Shown here: one piece after another, positions 1-12,870 of the stretch
How positions within the stretch are numbered: position 1 is the stretch's first letter
Layout of the letters: every line of letters starts with the position of its first letter
Assembly: GCF_032362555.1 (NCBI RefSeq)
Contig: NC_083505.1
Location: 12,978,001-13,042,000 of the forward strand
Reading direction: 5' to 3'
Length of the DNA: 64,000 nt
Source: Amyelois transitella
Taxonomy: Eukaryota; Arthropoda; Insecta; Lepidoptera; Pyralidae
Notes under the pieces: generated by a model
What the model was told of the DNA's origin: nothing
Databases searched by the model: none
Seen by the model: only the letters and a program-made list of their open reading frames with translations
Made by a program: the position numbers and the translations under genes

Positions 1-3000
1 GACCTCATCGCTACGGGAATTCTTCCTATCTTAGTTGGCTGCTTATCAAGGCCAGATAATCCTACTTTACAGTTCGAAGCCGCCTGGGCACTCACGAATA
101 TAGCTTCCGGCACTTCTGTGCAGACCAACAAAGTGGTGCACGCCGGCGCCGCGCCTCTGTTCTTACAGCTTTTATTGTCTCCACACGAAAATGTCTGTGA
201 ACAAGCTGTCTGGGCACTTGGTAACATAATTGGCGATGGCCCTATCCTCCGAGACTATGTCATTGAATTAGGAGTTGTTAAGCCACTGTTGAGCTTCATC
301 AAGCCAGATGTATCAATCCAATTCCTCCGAAACGTGTCATGGGTCATTGTAAACTTGTGCCGGAGTAAGGACCCCCCACCCCCAGTCAAGACAATCCATG
401 AAATAGTGCCAGCCTTGAATGTTCTCATCTTGCATAATGATATCAATGTAAGTATATTTTTCTGTTGCTAAGTTTTTGGAATAATCGAGAATAAGCTATT
501 TCTGTGTTGGAGTGTGGACTGTGACCCCAAACATTCCTCATTTAGGTAGGTATTTTATATTTTAAGACTACATAAATTTAATGGTTCATTAAAAAATGTT
601 TTGAATTTCAGCACATGATAACATAATTTATGTTGCTAATTGATAAACATCTGACTTATGAATGTAGGATCATTGACCTTTTTATAATAGAATAACAATA
701 GATCAAATTTAATAGTTGAGTGATTTGTCTTTGATTCGTGTGATGTGGTTCGTGTGGTTGGTGTGGTGTGGTTGTTCGGCACCAATACAAAAGACTAAAA
801 GTCTGACCATGTGTATTTATGTATGTATTGTTTAATAGCTTTAACACCATGTGGGTGATACTTTTTGTTAGACCTAAAATTGTTATTGCTATACTAAATA
901 TAAAATGCTCTTCTAAAAAAACAAATATGTACTGTGCTCCATACATTTTTCACCAACAAAATAAAAAAAGGCTCTCTCTATATGCTGATTTTAAATTTAG
1001 TGTCTGGCTCGACACAACATTGTGTTCAAATTAAAATACTAAGTTCTAAGTCTAGAATATAACATTGTCACAGAGAAATCTATTAGGGAGAACTGTCACA
1101 GAGAGAGAGAGAGTATAGGTGTTATAGTTCATTCTTTGTGCGATTACAGCACCTTGCAAGTTTCCACTATATCCTTATGAAGCAGAATGTCATGAGTCAG
1201 TGAATGATAAAGTCTGCTATAGACCGAATAAATCTGCAGCACCACATAGTGTGAAGATGCATTCGTAACACTGTCCATGAACCCTCAAACATCTTTAGTT
1301 TAGTCTCTAGGCTACAATTTTTTTTTAATAGAATAGAATAGATTTATTTTCAAAATTGGATACAAGGTATCACTTATTGACGTCACATCACTTAAATCTA
1401 ATTATAACTACTACCGCTTCCAAAGCTCATGTATAGAAGAAGCGGCGGAACAAACTACACTGCAGCATTTTCATCAGACGTCAATATACAAAAATAGATC
1501 TCTTAGATCTAAATCATGGACGAATGCACATTGTCTACATTAAAAACCATTAATGAATGTAGAACTAGTTATTTCAATATGAATATTTCGTCAATAATAC
1601 TTAATAATTCCTTTCACAGGTTCTAGTAGACACTGTCTGGGCTATCAGCTATCTAACAGATGGCGGGAACGACCAAATCCAAATGGTGATTGAAGCGGGC
1701 ATCGTACCCAAGCTCATACCACTGCTGTCCCACAAGGAGGTGAAGGTGCAAACGGCAGCCCTACGAGCGGTCGGGAACATTGTCACCGGAACTGATGAGC
1801 AGACGCAAGTGGTGTTGAACTGTGATGCTCTATCACACTTTCCCGCCTTACTGTCACATCAGGTAAATGTTTTGATGTTTATCGGAGTTTCAACAACTTG
1901 ACTTTGCAAAAGATTGCGTGCTAATGCGGACCACATAGATGAGAGATAGTAGCTTTGATGAGCTGTTTAATACTTTAGTCTTGTTTGCAAATGATCACAA
2001 GAATGTTTACTTTAACAAGAAGACCTAAGTTCACCAGCCAATCCTTTTACAATCTTTTTGATTCCTGATTTAGTATTTCAATTCAAATTCAAGTCATCCT
2101 GTCTCATCTTTTAGCCATGTTGTCATTACAGGTGTCATTCTTGTCCTAAGTGGTTTAATTGTACTTAGAACAAGTACAATTCCAAATTAAATATTTTTTC
2201 ATTTTTGTCATTGAAGGACCAACTTGACCCTTTGATAAGAAACTAAAGATAAAAAATTGCCTTATAATCTCTTACTTAATGAACATCACTCTCAACAGAA
2301 AGAGAAAATCTGCAAAGAAGCTGTGTGGTTCCTATCAAACATCACAGCGGGCAACAAGCAACAGGTCCAAGCGGTCATCGACGCTGGCCTGCTGCCCAAG
2401 ATCGTGGAGAACCTCAGCAAGGGAGAGTTCCAGACGCAGAAGGAGGCTGCGTGGGCAGTCTCCAACCTGAGCATAAGCGGCACGAAGGAGCAAGTGGCCA
2501 CTCTCATATCCTGCGGTGTCATACCGCCATTCTGTAATTTATTAAGCTCTAAGGATACACAAGTTATTAATGTGAGTTTACATATTTTTTGTTTACTTTT
2601 TTAACTCTAAACTAAAACACTAGCCAACCCACTCGTACAGTTATGGAACGCCAGTGCTCCACGCACAGACAAAGATGGTCATGTGCTTTTGATCTTTCCC
2701 GAAAATCCAAATTCATCTCAAATTGAAACAACATGCAATTTTTTTCTAATGACGCAGTTGTGACAGTCTTTGCCGAGCCGAGAGAAAATCGAACATATGA
2801 TGTTTAAATTTTTTTATTTAATTTGTAAAATAGGCTGTGTTGTGAAAAAGTGAACTGTATAATTAGATGAAATAAAATCTATGAAATGAAATGATAAAAC
2901 ATTAGCAGTCGAATAAGTATTTTTTATTTGTACTTCAAACAAACTTTGTGACGAGACAATAGTACAAGAGAAAATATATACTAAAGCAGGTTGTAATAAA

Positions 3001-4682
3001 AAATAGTTAACAAAAGGCTGTGTAAACTGTCCAGTATCTTTGTCCAATATTAGCAATCAACAACACTTAAAAACTGAAAGTCTGGTGGCATTCCTGGCCC
3101 AATTTTTTTTTTTAATTCCTTTCCTGTTAACTAATGTTTAAAACTTTACGATTCCAGGTGGTATTGGACGGCATAAGCAACATGCTGAAGATGGCGGGCG
3201 AGAACGCGGACCAGGTCGCCAACATGATCGAGGAGTGCGGCGGAATTGACAAGATCGAGGCGCTGCAGAGCCACGAGAAGGTGGAGATTTACAAGATGGC
3301 CTACGATATCATCGAGCAGTACTTCGCCGGAGAGGTTTGTAGTTTCATTTATTTCTAAGAATCACAAGCACTTTATAGGACCGCTCCATCTCTTTCCCGT
3401 GAATATCGTAAAAGGCGAGTAAGGGATAGGCTTAAACAAGCTTGGGACTCCTTGTGTAGGCGATGGGCTAGCAACCTGTGTCACTATTTTAATCTTAATT
3501 CCATCATGAAGCCATAGTCCTAGGCGGATTTTGTGGCCTTTCAGTCTTTTCTAGACTGTTGGCTCTGTCTTCCCCGTAAGGGATATAGACGTGACTATAT
3601 GTATGTATGTTTAGATTTTGTAAGGGTATATAAATAAAAGAAGAACCATTTTAGGTCAAATCTGCTCAGATCCCTCTATTGATAAAATTATCTGACCTAC
3701 ACACAGATTGTAAATCATCTGTTAACAGAATATTAGGACCTTTTCAAAAGCCACAGTAATGATGTAATATCAATATAAACAAACAAATGAAATGATCAAC
3801 ATAAACATGATGATGGATGATATAAAGTTGTGCAATAGTGAGAAACTGCTTGATGCTGATCTATATGTACGACGCAATAGTGATTCATCCCAGCTTCCAG
3901 CTTGTGTAATTTATAAATAAATAAATGGGTATTGCTTGGATAGACATGTAACATCTTCGTCTTCATCGTCACTTACCATCAGGTGAGATGGAAGGCAAAT
4001 GTCTAATCCAATAATGAATATTAAAAAAAATGCTCCCTTAAAATTGCATTTGCGATTACTTTGGGACCCGAGCTGTAAAATACCTATTTTACTTTTAACT
4101 AGCTTTGTCTTTTCTCCCATAGAGCTGGGATACTCCAAAATAAGACTCTGGTCATGTGGAAAATTTTAAAAACACATATGTCTGACTTTGAATAAAATTT
4201 GTCTATATCCTAACAGCAGAACTGATTATTACATCTATACTAATATTATAAAGCTGAAGAGTTTGTTTGTTTGAACACACTAATCTCAGGAACTACTGGT
4301 TCGAATTTAAAATTCTTTTTTGCATTGACTAGACCATTTATCGAGGAAGGCTTTAGGCTATATAACATTACGCTGCAACTATGAGGAGCACAGAAATAAT
4401 GGAAAATTATTCATCCTTGAATAACTATTCCACGCGGACGAAGTCGCGGGCACAGTTAGTTCATAATATTTCTGTGGATGTACTGTACCACACATACATC
4501 AAATCACGCCTTTTTCCCGGAGGGGTAGGCAAAGACTGCATCTTTCCACTTGCCACTATCCTTGATGTATTGATGATAATGCTGGCTGGTTTCAGGAGGA
4601 AGACGCGTCGCTGGTGCCCGCGGAGGCGGACGCGTTCCAGTTCGAGGCGGGCAGCGCCGCGCACGACGGCTTCCAGTTCTAA
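1..4682 (+). CDS. Importin subunit alpha, KPNA3/KPNA4 type (3' part)
   Basis: Nuclear import adaptor that binds classical nuclear localisation signals in its armadillo groove and carries cargo with importin-beta. Exons: 1-447, 1620-1862, 2299-2571, 3158-3334 and 4596-4682; all junctions are phase 0 and the last 408 codons are present. Visible armadillo repeats carry the W...N ladder ([45 protein letters not shown]). The C-terminal acidic tail ([12 protein letters not shown]) ending GFQF matches the KPNA3/4 branch by recall. The importin-beta-binding domain and first repeats lie left of the window. Introns carry a SINE-like copy, a Helitron-like copy and a LINE fragment; the LINE fragment ends about 35 bp before the last acceptor. 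Family is secure; the exact paralogue is inferred. Confidence 0.93.
1325..1565 (+). repeat. Dispersed repeat, family B (copy 1)
   Basis: Contains GGATACAAGGTATCACTTAT, then TTGACGTCACATCACTTA and a CTACTACCGCTTCCAAAG block. Closely related copies lie at 8003-8212 and 62800-63030 on this strand, and at 8495-8650 and 52605-52765 inverted. It lies in an importin-alpha intron. Class not determined. Confidence 0.75.
3376..3612 (+). repeat. SINE-like repeat, family A, 5'-truncated
   Basis: Family A has a recognisable order: GTGCCGTGTGGTTCCCGGCA, CCACTCCATCTCTTTCCCATG, GGCGATGGGCTAGCAACCTG, GACTGTTGGCTCTGTCTACC, AAGGGATATAGACGTGA and a (TATG)n tail. This copy starts at the ACTCCATCTC block and keeps the tail. 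It lies in an importin-alpha intron. Confidence 0.75.
4236..4462 (+). mobile_element. Helitron-like non-autonomous element, family C (copy 1)
   Basis: Starts CTATACTAATATTATAAAGC and ends GACGAAGTCGCGGGCACAGTTAGT. Similar copies occur at 20920-21210 (-), 23165-23425 (+), 42870-43125 (-) and 55850-56104 (+). The CTAG(T)-type end and lack of target-site duplication suggest a Helitron-like class; no protein is encoded. Confidence 0.6.
4490..4562 (-). repeat. LINE 3'-end fragment, family F
   Basis: Inverted copy of the 3' terminus that is best preserved at 31608-31818 (block CTTTTTCCCGGAGGGGTAGG). It lies just upstream of the last importin-alpha exon acceptor. Confidence 0.6.
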
Positions 4683-6908
4683 CGCGGCGGCGCGGGCGCA
4701 GCTTCTATATACGGGGCGATTGTGTGCTTCAGTGTGTTAAAAAAGAAAGTTATTGTGTTAAAAGTGCGCGGTGGATTGGTGAATGAAGAATCTTTACCGA
4801 AATTGAGTGTACGAGAGTGAATGAATTATATTGGAACCTGCGGGGTTACTCGCAATTGACAGAGCATGTCTACTCTCTCACTCTATCAATGTAATGTCAA
4901 TGTTGGTAATACCCGTAGATTAACCTTCATTGTGAACACAGGCAGCTCGGATCCTTGAGTAAATTCCATAATGCATATGCTCTCAAAATAAATTTAATGA
5001 TATTACTTATTGGAATTTTTAATTGTAAAGTGATTTGAATTATGACTTAGGTTGAAAAATAAATACTTCAAACTGTATTTTCTAAATGACCTATCAACAG
5101 TAGAAGTTATCATTTATTTCACTTTGAGCCAACAAGATCTTAGTTTTGGTTATGAAATAACTGTATCACAGTCTTAAGTTATATAATGTTATGTTTCTAT
5201 TACTTTTATTTATCTTAAAATAATGAATTTCTGTTGCTATTAAGTCTAAAATAGTTTGGTTCTATATAATTTGTTCATTCAAACTTTTTTAATAATTTTT
5301 GTTATTTTATTTGCATTTAGTTCAATTTCATTAACAAATTATTTAGGTATTGTTATTTGTTAATACACCACGATACTTTTAAATTTACAACGAAAACACC
5401 CATATCTGTCTTTGTAATATCACAATATTACTAGCAATATACTTATGTAATGTTCAAATTTGAAGATTTACAGAAGGTGTGTATGAGTACCATGAAAGAT
5501 GTAGAATTTTTGAACACAAAATGCTACTCAATCGTCCCAAAAAGACATTTGAGACATGGCCTTAAAAACTATGCCTCATTTATCTTTGTAATATAGAAAT
5601 TACTGTGTAAACAGTAAGGTTTTTTATTGTAATTATTATTTAAATCGCGAAAATGCCGCCGCTGACTACTTGTGACAAAAAGGCCTTAGCACTGAATTAG
5701 GATGCCCAAAGAAGGCTTAACAGGACTTCCAATAATATCAAAGAGATATTTTGTATATTAAATTGTAAAGCCCGTAATCCAGTATCGATTTATAAGAGTT
5801 GTAAATATTGAATGACTTGAAATGTTATTTGAATTATAAAATTTTATCTTATTCCAGGCCTTCAGCTACTTTATAAATTTGTATATGTGCTTAAAAAAAA
5901 TTAAAAATAATTTCACAGTTGGATATAGCCTATATGTTATTGTGTGTCTTCAGCTACCTACATACCAAATTTCATCGTAATCGGTTCAGTAGTTTTGTAA
6001 CAAACATCCATACTGACATCCTGACATACTCGCAAACTTTCGCATTTATAATATTAGTAGAATATGTAATTACATTTATGCGAACCACTGGAAAATCATC
6101 TTGACAAAAAGCTAATGTTTTTCGTGATTTTTTTAGTTACTGCCATAGTTACGCTCATATTCATGGGCATAATAAAATAATTATTCTGACTAAAAAGCGT
6201 TAATTGGTTATGCTGTTCTTTAGTGCTAACTAATTTCAATTATTTTTCACCAAGATATCTTGCTGTTTTGATAAGTTAGTAAAAGTATTGTATCAGAGGC
6301 TAGGCTTTTCCACAAGCATTTTCTTTATAACATGGTGAAGGTTCCTTATTGAATCTGAATCAGTGGCGTTACCATATCTGTTAAATTTTAATGAATTATG
6401 CCTTCTAAAAACTAAACTGTGCTGAATGTCCTCGCTCATTCAAATGTCATCAAACTATCGGCAGATAGTAATGATGATATTTCTGAATGCCTCTTACCAG
6501 CAACCTCAAGTTTAAATAGCGCCATCTGTTGGAAATAGATTTTGTACCTACCCTCATTTTTAAAATAAGGCTTTCATCAAAATATAATAGATATTAAGTT
6601 GTTGTTTTAAGATTTGGATTATGGGCCTAAAAGGAAGTCTTTTAAAACCGGTGCTACGGTTTCGTTGTGATACTATTTGTGATGTTTCAAACCTTTCATC
6701 TTGTTTTCGTATTAAAAATGGACGCGAAATAGCTTTAAGTGCCGCATATGGAATGCGACTAGTGTAATCTGCTTACAACGGACGCTTGGATAAAATAACA
6801 TAGTATTTATGTTTAAATTTTTAACTCCACACCTCGGGACTAAAGCCATACAGCATGGCTATGAATTTTGTTATGACATGTTCCCATTTGTATGTATATG
6901 CCAATAAA
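4683..6908 (+). other. Probable importin-alpha 3'UTR, ending at a poly(A) signal
   Basis: No coding region was found. An AATAAA at 6903-6908 would end a long 3'UTR of about 2.2 kb. Earlier AATAAA words (for example near 4987) could be used instead. A Helitron-like relic lies around 5915-6065 (ATTTCATCGTAATCGGTTCA block). The extent is inferred from position alone. Confidence 0.4.
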
Positions 6909-6930
6909 TTCTGTCCAATATGAAAAGTGT

Positions 6931-6936
6931 TTTATT
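6931..6936 (-). terminator. Poly(A) signal of the CFAP97D1-like gene
   Basis: AATAAA on the minus strand, starting 5 nt after the TAA stop (6942-6944). It faces the plus-strand AATAAA at 6903-6908 across 22 bp. Confidence 0.65.
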
Positions 6937-6941
6937 TCAGT

Positions 6942-9415
6942 TTAAGTGAGGGCAGGGACTCTTCTCGTCTTGGGGTCGTTTTGGGGGCTAAACTTTTTCT
7001 GAAAAGATAAAAAGTATACATATTAGCCAAGCACATAAAGTAACTAAGATGAAGGAAGGCACGAAAGTCGGAAGTACCACAGAATTATGGGATTTCTGAA
7101 CAAAGTTCAAATTTCAGATATTATGGACTAAAACAACACCACCTGTATTTTGAAGGTGGCGTTAAATTCGCACAAGCAAGGCTGCGGTTAAAAGCTACAA
7201 CCAGCTTAGAATAAGCCACAAAGCGATAACATTTGTAACTATTTTTTCTTTTCTTGACTTCGTATTGCCTGATGGTAAGCAAGATTAGTGCACGCGATAT
7301 CATTTTAATCTTACATTTTACTGGAAAACATTCAGTAGTCTGAACTTTTTACCTTGTTCAATTCGCACGCGTAACACTTGACATTGTCATAGGATGATTC
7401 GGAAGACTCCTCCATCTCCGAGCGAGCCGTGAGTCGCGCACTCAGCGACGCCACATCGAAGAATACACCCACTTTATTCTGGAAGCTGTAATGGGCAAAA
7501 AAAAACCTATTATTACACTGATTAAAGAGGTGATAGGATTTAAAAAAGGATACTAAAGCGAAATAACGACGAGCCGTGTCTGGGACTTCGATTATAGAAA
7601 CGGGACAAAGGGAAGAAAAGCACTATAGTTGCATTAAAACTTAGAAAACAAATTAAAATCATATTCTATCAAGATGATGATAAAATCTTTCAGGAATGTA
7701 AGGTGTTACAGCGGATACACGTTGGATCTGAACAGTATATGAAAACACGCTTTTGAGAGTCTGCTGTCGCTATCCGAGACGAGCATCATATCCCCATGCG
7801 ATAGGTACTCCGCCAACATTGAACATTGCCCTTGTACGAGTATGCAATAATGTTCAATATGTATGTCGATGCGCTATTTTGGATGACCCCAGAGCAACGC
7901 GAGCTTCCAACGAATCGGAATTAGATGAGCCTTTTGCAAGGGAATATAATCCGACGTCAGTGAACGTTTTTATGATAGAATTGAATATTTTATAATGTAA
8001 GTTGGAATCAAGGTATCACTTATTGACGTCACATCACTTACGAGTAAATCTAATTAGGTAGGTATATCTACTACCGCTTCCAAAGCGCATGTGTAGAAGA
8101 AGCGGCGGAACAAACTACTAGCAGCATTTACACCGGACGTCAATTTAAAAATATAGATCTCTTCAATCTAAATCGTGGACTAAAACACATTGTCTACATT
8201 AAAAATATAAAGGGACAAAGAACTTACTTCGGCAATGGCTTAGCCCAGTGGTTATCCAGCCGGTTGACCTTCATGATGGCACGCAGCCTTTGAAGCAGGT
8301 TGAAGTTGTCGCTCTGGATTTTGTTCTTCCGATCCAGTTCGCGTTGACATTTCTTCAGTTTGACGACCACGTGGGGACGCGAGGCCGGCGCACGGTCGTC
8401 GATGGCGGGCAGTGCGGATTTTACCTCGAATTACGTTAATATAAATAGTTGCGCTACCCAATACCAGGATTATTATCAAAGTTGATATTGTGAAGTTGAC
8501 GTTGTTGAAGAAAATGCTACAGTGCAGTTTGTTACCGCTTCTTCTGCACTGACGCCTTGGAAGCGGCAGTAAACTTAGTTTTTTAAGTAATTTATTTTAC
8601 GTCAACCAATGTTGTTAAACCATACGTTTTGACAATTATTAAGCGATACGAAGTATCCTACAATAATGAATAAAAATTTTGAAAGACGCATCCTTGGCTC
8701 TTCTCTGGAGAGGTGGTAACCAGGTATTATTATATATTGTATATTGTAACCAGGATTAATGCCAGGAAGATGCAAGTAGCTACATGAGTTTGAGTACCTA
8801 CCTACACGCAATATTCTACTGGACTTGGGTAGCTGAAATTTGGCATTGTTTGTTCGTTGGAGAGTGACCACTTTAGTGATTTACCAATTCCAACAAGTTT
8901 TGCATGTGACAAGTTAGGTACGTTACAGTCAAGAGCCAATAAACACTCGAAGGGCACATTTCATAGTAGTTGGAAGAAAGGTTCATAGTAACATGTTGTG
9001 AACTCATCGCCCAAATTAAGAGCTCGATATTTATAAGATATATATTATTTAGTGCCGTGTGGTTCCAGGCACCAACATAAAAAAGAATAGGTCCACTCCA
9101 TCTCATTTACCATGGATGTCGTAAGAGGCGACTAAGAGATTAGCTTATAAACTTGGGATTCTCGTTTTAGGCGATGGGCTAGCAACCTGTCACTATTTGA
9201 ATCCCAATTCTATCATAAAGCCAAACAGCTGAACGTGGCCTACCAGTCTCTTCAAGACTTTTAGCTCTGTCTACCCCGCAAGGGATATAGACGTGACTAT
9301 ATGAATGAATGAATTAATATTTATAAGAATTAATATAAATTACTTTCAGACGATGATCTTTGAATCTCCTCTCCTCCCAGGGCTGCAGCAACAGTTTATC
9401 TCTTCGTGACAGCAT
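6942..9415 (-). CDS. CFAP97D1/hemingway (KIAA1430)-like small protein
   Basis: Small gene with exons too short to stand out as open frames. Exons in transcript order: 9344-9415 (ATG at 9415-9413), 8228-8424, 7353-7485 and 6942-6998 (TAA). These join in phase to 459 nt, 152 aa. The N-terminus includes PWEERRFKDHRLK and the middle has KLKKCQRELDRKN, followed by NFNLLQRLRAIMKVNRLDN. This matches, by recall, the KIAA1430/CFAP97 domain (basic helix, then LL..L..IM....VDN). Family members act in cilia and sperm flagella; that role is known for the family and not shown here. The C-terminal 60 residues have no recognised domain. The second acceptor (AG at 8426-8425) has a weak pyrimidine tract, so that junction is the least certain. 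Intron 1 holds a family A repeat. Confidence 0.75.
8003..8212 (+). repeat. Dispersed repeat, family B (copy 2)
   Basis: Same order of blocks as 1325-1565 (GGTATCACTTATTGACGTCA through CATTGTCTACATTAAAAA). It lies between exons of the CFAP97D1-like gene. Confidence 0.7.
8495..8650 (-). repeat. Dispersed repeat, family B, inverted and diverged
   Basis: AAAATGCTACAGTGCAGTTTG and the GCTTCTTCTGCAC block are the reverse complement of the centre of family B. Confidence 0.55.
9051..9315 (+). repeat. SINE-like repeat, family A, near full length
   Basis: Runs from AGTGCCGTGTGGTTCCAGGC to AGGGATATAGACGTGACTAT with a (GAAT)n tail. It lies in intron 1 of the CFAP97D1-like gene. Confidence 0.75.
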
Positions 9416-12044
9416 CACATACAAACAGTCTTCTAAAAACTTACAAATAAATTTCAGTCTTTGTATTACTGGCGAGCGTGACCGCGTATATAGTTAAGTC
9501 AATGCCGGTTGCCATGGCATGTCCTTATTTATGTAAATTGATCCCTTGTTGTCACGGGTTAGGACGCATAGTGATAAACTTAGGTATTAACAACGTAGCA
9601 AACATACATAAATCACCCATGGAATAGATATTGCTAGCTGTCTCGAAGACTGAAATGTTACGTTCAGCTGTATAGCTTAATTCTGTACGCGATAGCCGTT
9701 CCCTTGGTTGGCTTTTACAATCTTCACGGGAGCACCTGGAATAATTTTTTTTTGTTCCCCGACCAGCATTTACGTTGACAATAGATGATTGTTATTCCCT
9801 TGGTCGCATTTACGACACAATTGAAAAAGGTTGGAATGATCCGGATACACGAAAAAAATCACGTATGACCTCCTGTTAACCTAACACCGCTCCTGGATCA
9901 TAAATTTTGATGTTCGCACTGTATAAGTTTCTAGGGTCTTAGGGGTTAAAATAAAATGCAATAATGCAAATTAATAAATAAATTATAATGTTAAATATTA
10001 TACACTGCACTTACAATGGTATATCATGCTTGTTACATCAGATAATATACACGAAAACATACAACACGTGGTTACATTACAAAAAACAAAATATATTGAG
10101 CAATATAAAAATAAAAAAATCAAATCACTCCTATTTACCTAAACCTAATTCATTAATAAATACAGTTACGTTTCGTCCAAACTGGCCGGTACTAAGGTAC
10201 CAATTTTATTGGTTTTTAGTGAATTATTTAGGTTCATTCTCAAAATTACAAGTAATTCAAAAGAAAAGTTAAAAAAATAATTTAAAATCTATACGAGAAG
10301 ATTTGTTAAAAACATGAAACTCACAAAACTAAATTAGATATATATTTCTCAAATTTAAATTTAAGTAGAATTAACTAGCATTGTAAGACAAAAACACGAG
10401 ATATTATGAATTACAAATGCAATTTTGAGAACAGACAATAAAGCAACTAAAACTCATTTATTATGTGATCAGCGAGTGTTAATGAAAGCATAGGAATGTC
10501 ATTGATTTAGTCAATATTTTGGCAATGTTCACTTGTAAAGCTCAATAAAATTAGTGCACATTTTCTCGCTGGAATTTTATACAAAACACTATACCTTATA
10601 TTAAGTTTTAGTTTATCCGTTTATTACTATTGTGCACGGTTCAGGGTACTTGAATACTACTTTTTACCGATACATTTTGCAGTGGCTTAAAAAGAATAGT
10701 ATATCTAACGCTTTAGATCGTAATAGTGGTACATTTTTATTTATATGGCCATATATACAAAATGTTATGATTTCAAGATATAAAAAGATGGTTTATGGGA
10801 CCAATTACCAAGGCCGAAATAATACCATGTAAGCTGTAAAAATAGTGCATTAAACATCTGACAGTTGAAGAAGGAAATTATTCAGGTACCCTTAATCCGT
10901 TCAAATGCTTAAAAAACGCTTCCCCTTTTGACGGAAGACCAAAAGAATATTCTAGACCGCATCCACAATTGACGAGTAACAGGTAATTTGCAGCGAACCG
11001 GTATTTTTATGTTATCACTTCCTACATATTCAAGAATCTAGAAACAAATGGAGCAAACATAATCCCTTACAAACTTTCGTCGCATTACCATTTGGTTCAT
11101 ATCTTCTTGTACCTAATTAATCTACAATGAGTCTGCCTCGCATTACTCTAATTACATTATTGAGTATAAAACGTATTAAATACATCAAAAAGATCTAATT
11201 ACTTATCATCTTTGCGCTTTAAGATATGACTATGGATTTACATGTAAACGGCGATACTAGCTCCATCTATTTGGTGTTTATAACCAAACCGCTCAAAGAG
11301 TGTTAATATTCTATAATCAAGGGAAAGATTGTATTGCATATTTTGCATTTACACCTTATCTCTGTTACATAAAGATGAATGGCGTAAATCTGAATAACCA
11401 TAAAAAAATAGTTATAAACATACAGTTGACCAAACTTTATTTCATCAATGGAATTGACCTAATTTTATTTTTAAAAATGGGAATAACATCTTGTTAATTT
11501 CAGTCAATTCTCTATGAGCGATCCGATTCGTGATACAAAATCGATGTGAACACAATTCACATCGCACGTTGTATCACTTTGTAAATATATAATACACAAG
11601 GAAGAGGACAACATCGAGGATTTATCAACTTTTTGGTCGACACGATACAAAAATGCTAAGTTATCCCGCCAAAATAAAATCGGAAAATAACCTTCAGTTA
11701 TATTGTACTGTATTCTTAAAACTACTCGCGTACAAAATGTCAACGGCCATCTCTCTGAATCACTACCGACATTAACTACAATGTTATCATTTACTTAATG
11801 TTATCTTTAAATCAAAAACATCCCATTTTATTCCTGCAGAAAATAAAATATAACAAAAATAGCAACCGTATGCGAGTTATAAATACAGTAAGACGATAAT
11901 AAGTTTGAAAAGTAAGACAGGACATTCTAATAATAAATAAATAATAAGTAAGTTTATACGAGACAGATTACACAGATTTAGTTAGCCTCCAAGTAAGTTC
12001 GATACTTGTGTTACGAGATACTAACTCAACGATACTATATTATA

Positions 12045-12175
12045 TAATTAATACAAGACCCCGGCCAATCAGAGAATGTTCATTTCTCATAGTGCTCTGG
12101 CCGGGATTCGAACCCTGTGTAACAGACAATCGCACTGCTGCTTCATAATGCGACCACAGAGGCCGTCAAAAGGTT
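12045..12175 (-). repeat. tRNA-derived SINE
   Basis: On the minus strand the order is CCTCTGTGGTCGCAT (A-box region), then GGGTTCGAATCCCGG (perfect B box), then a CCAGAGCACTATGAGAAATG tail region. A related copy is at 17680-17795. There is no complete tRNA cloverleaf. Confidence 0.65.
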
Positions 12176-12647
12176 GAACGCTTACCATCTGGATATGATT
12201 TTCGTTGTCTGTCATACAGTTGTTATTCAAAAAGCAACTCTAATCAGGGATCAACCATGAAAAGGAACAAATTCCCGTTACTTTAAAGTGATAATAGAAA
12301 TTTACAATATTTGCAATAATCAGTCGTCTTCTATCAATTTCTTCAAACTATTTATATTTAATTTAATATTAGGTAGTAATTCAAAGAAACAGCCGTCAAT
12401 GTGCATTACAAAAATCTATTATTTTTTATTATTACACTGCGTATAAACTAAAACATTTACAAAAATAAATAATCCCATTATGGTGCTATTTTAATTAATA
12501 CTTTCAATATGGAGTGTTACTTGTTGGACGACATATGTTTTTGAAAACGTAGGTGTACTCATATTCTACCGCTATTTATATCAGCTTGAAAAACCGAATT
12601 AATTCCCAGTACCCGCAGGAATTTCGGGAAATCCTATTTTAGTAAAA

Positions 12648-12870
12648 TGCCGTGTGGTTTCCGGCACCATTATAAAAATAGACCATTCCATCTCGGGATA
12701 GGGTTATAAACTTAAGATTCTTCTTTTACGCGATGGGCTAGCAACATATTACTATTAGAATCTCAATTCTATCATTAAGCCTACCAGTTGAACGTGGCCT
12801 ATCAGTCTTTCCAGACTGCTGCCACTGTCTACCCCGCAAGGGATATAGACGTGGCTATATGAATGAATCA
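12648..12870 (+). repeat. SINE-like repeat, family A, with internal loss
   Basis: ATGCCGTGTGGTTTCCGGCA to GATATAGACGTGGCTATATG. The ATGGATGTCGTAAAAGGCGA block is missing. Confidence 0.7.

Noticed and set aside
4381..4740. 119-codon plus-strand frame
   Set aside because: It joins Helitron-like and LINE sequence to the last importin-alpha exon in the wrong frame. The correct frame starts at the acceptor at 4596.
12045..12175. tRNA gene
   Set aside because: The B box is good, but there is no complete cloverleaf or 3' end and a second copy exists at 17680. A tRNA-derived SINE fits better.
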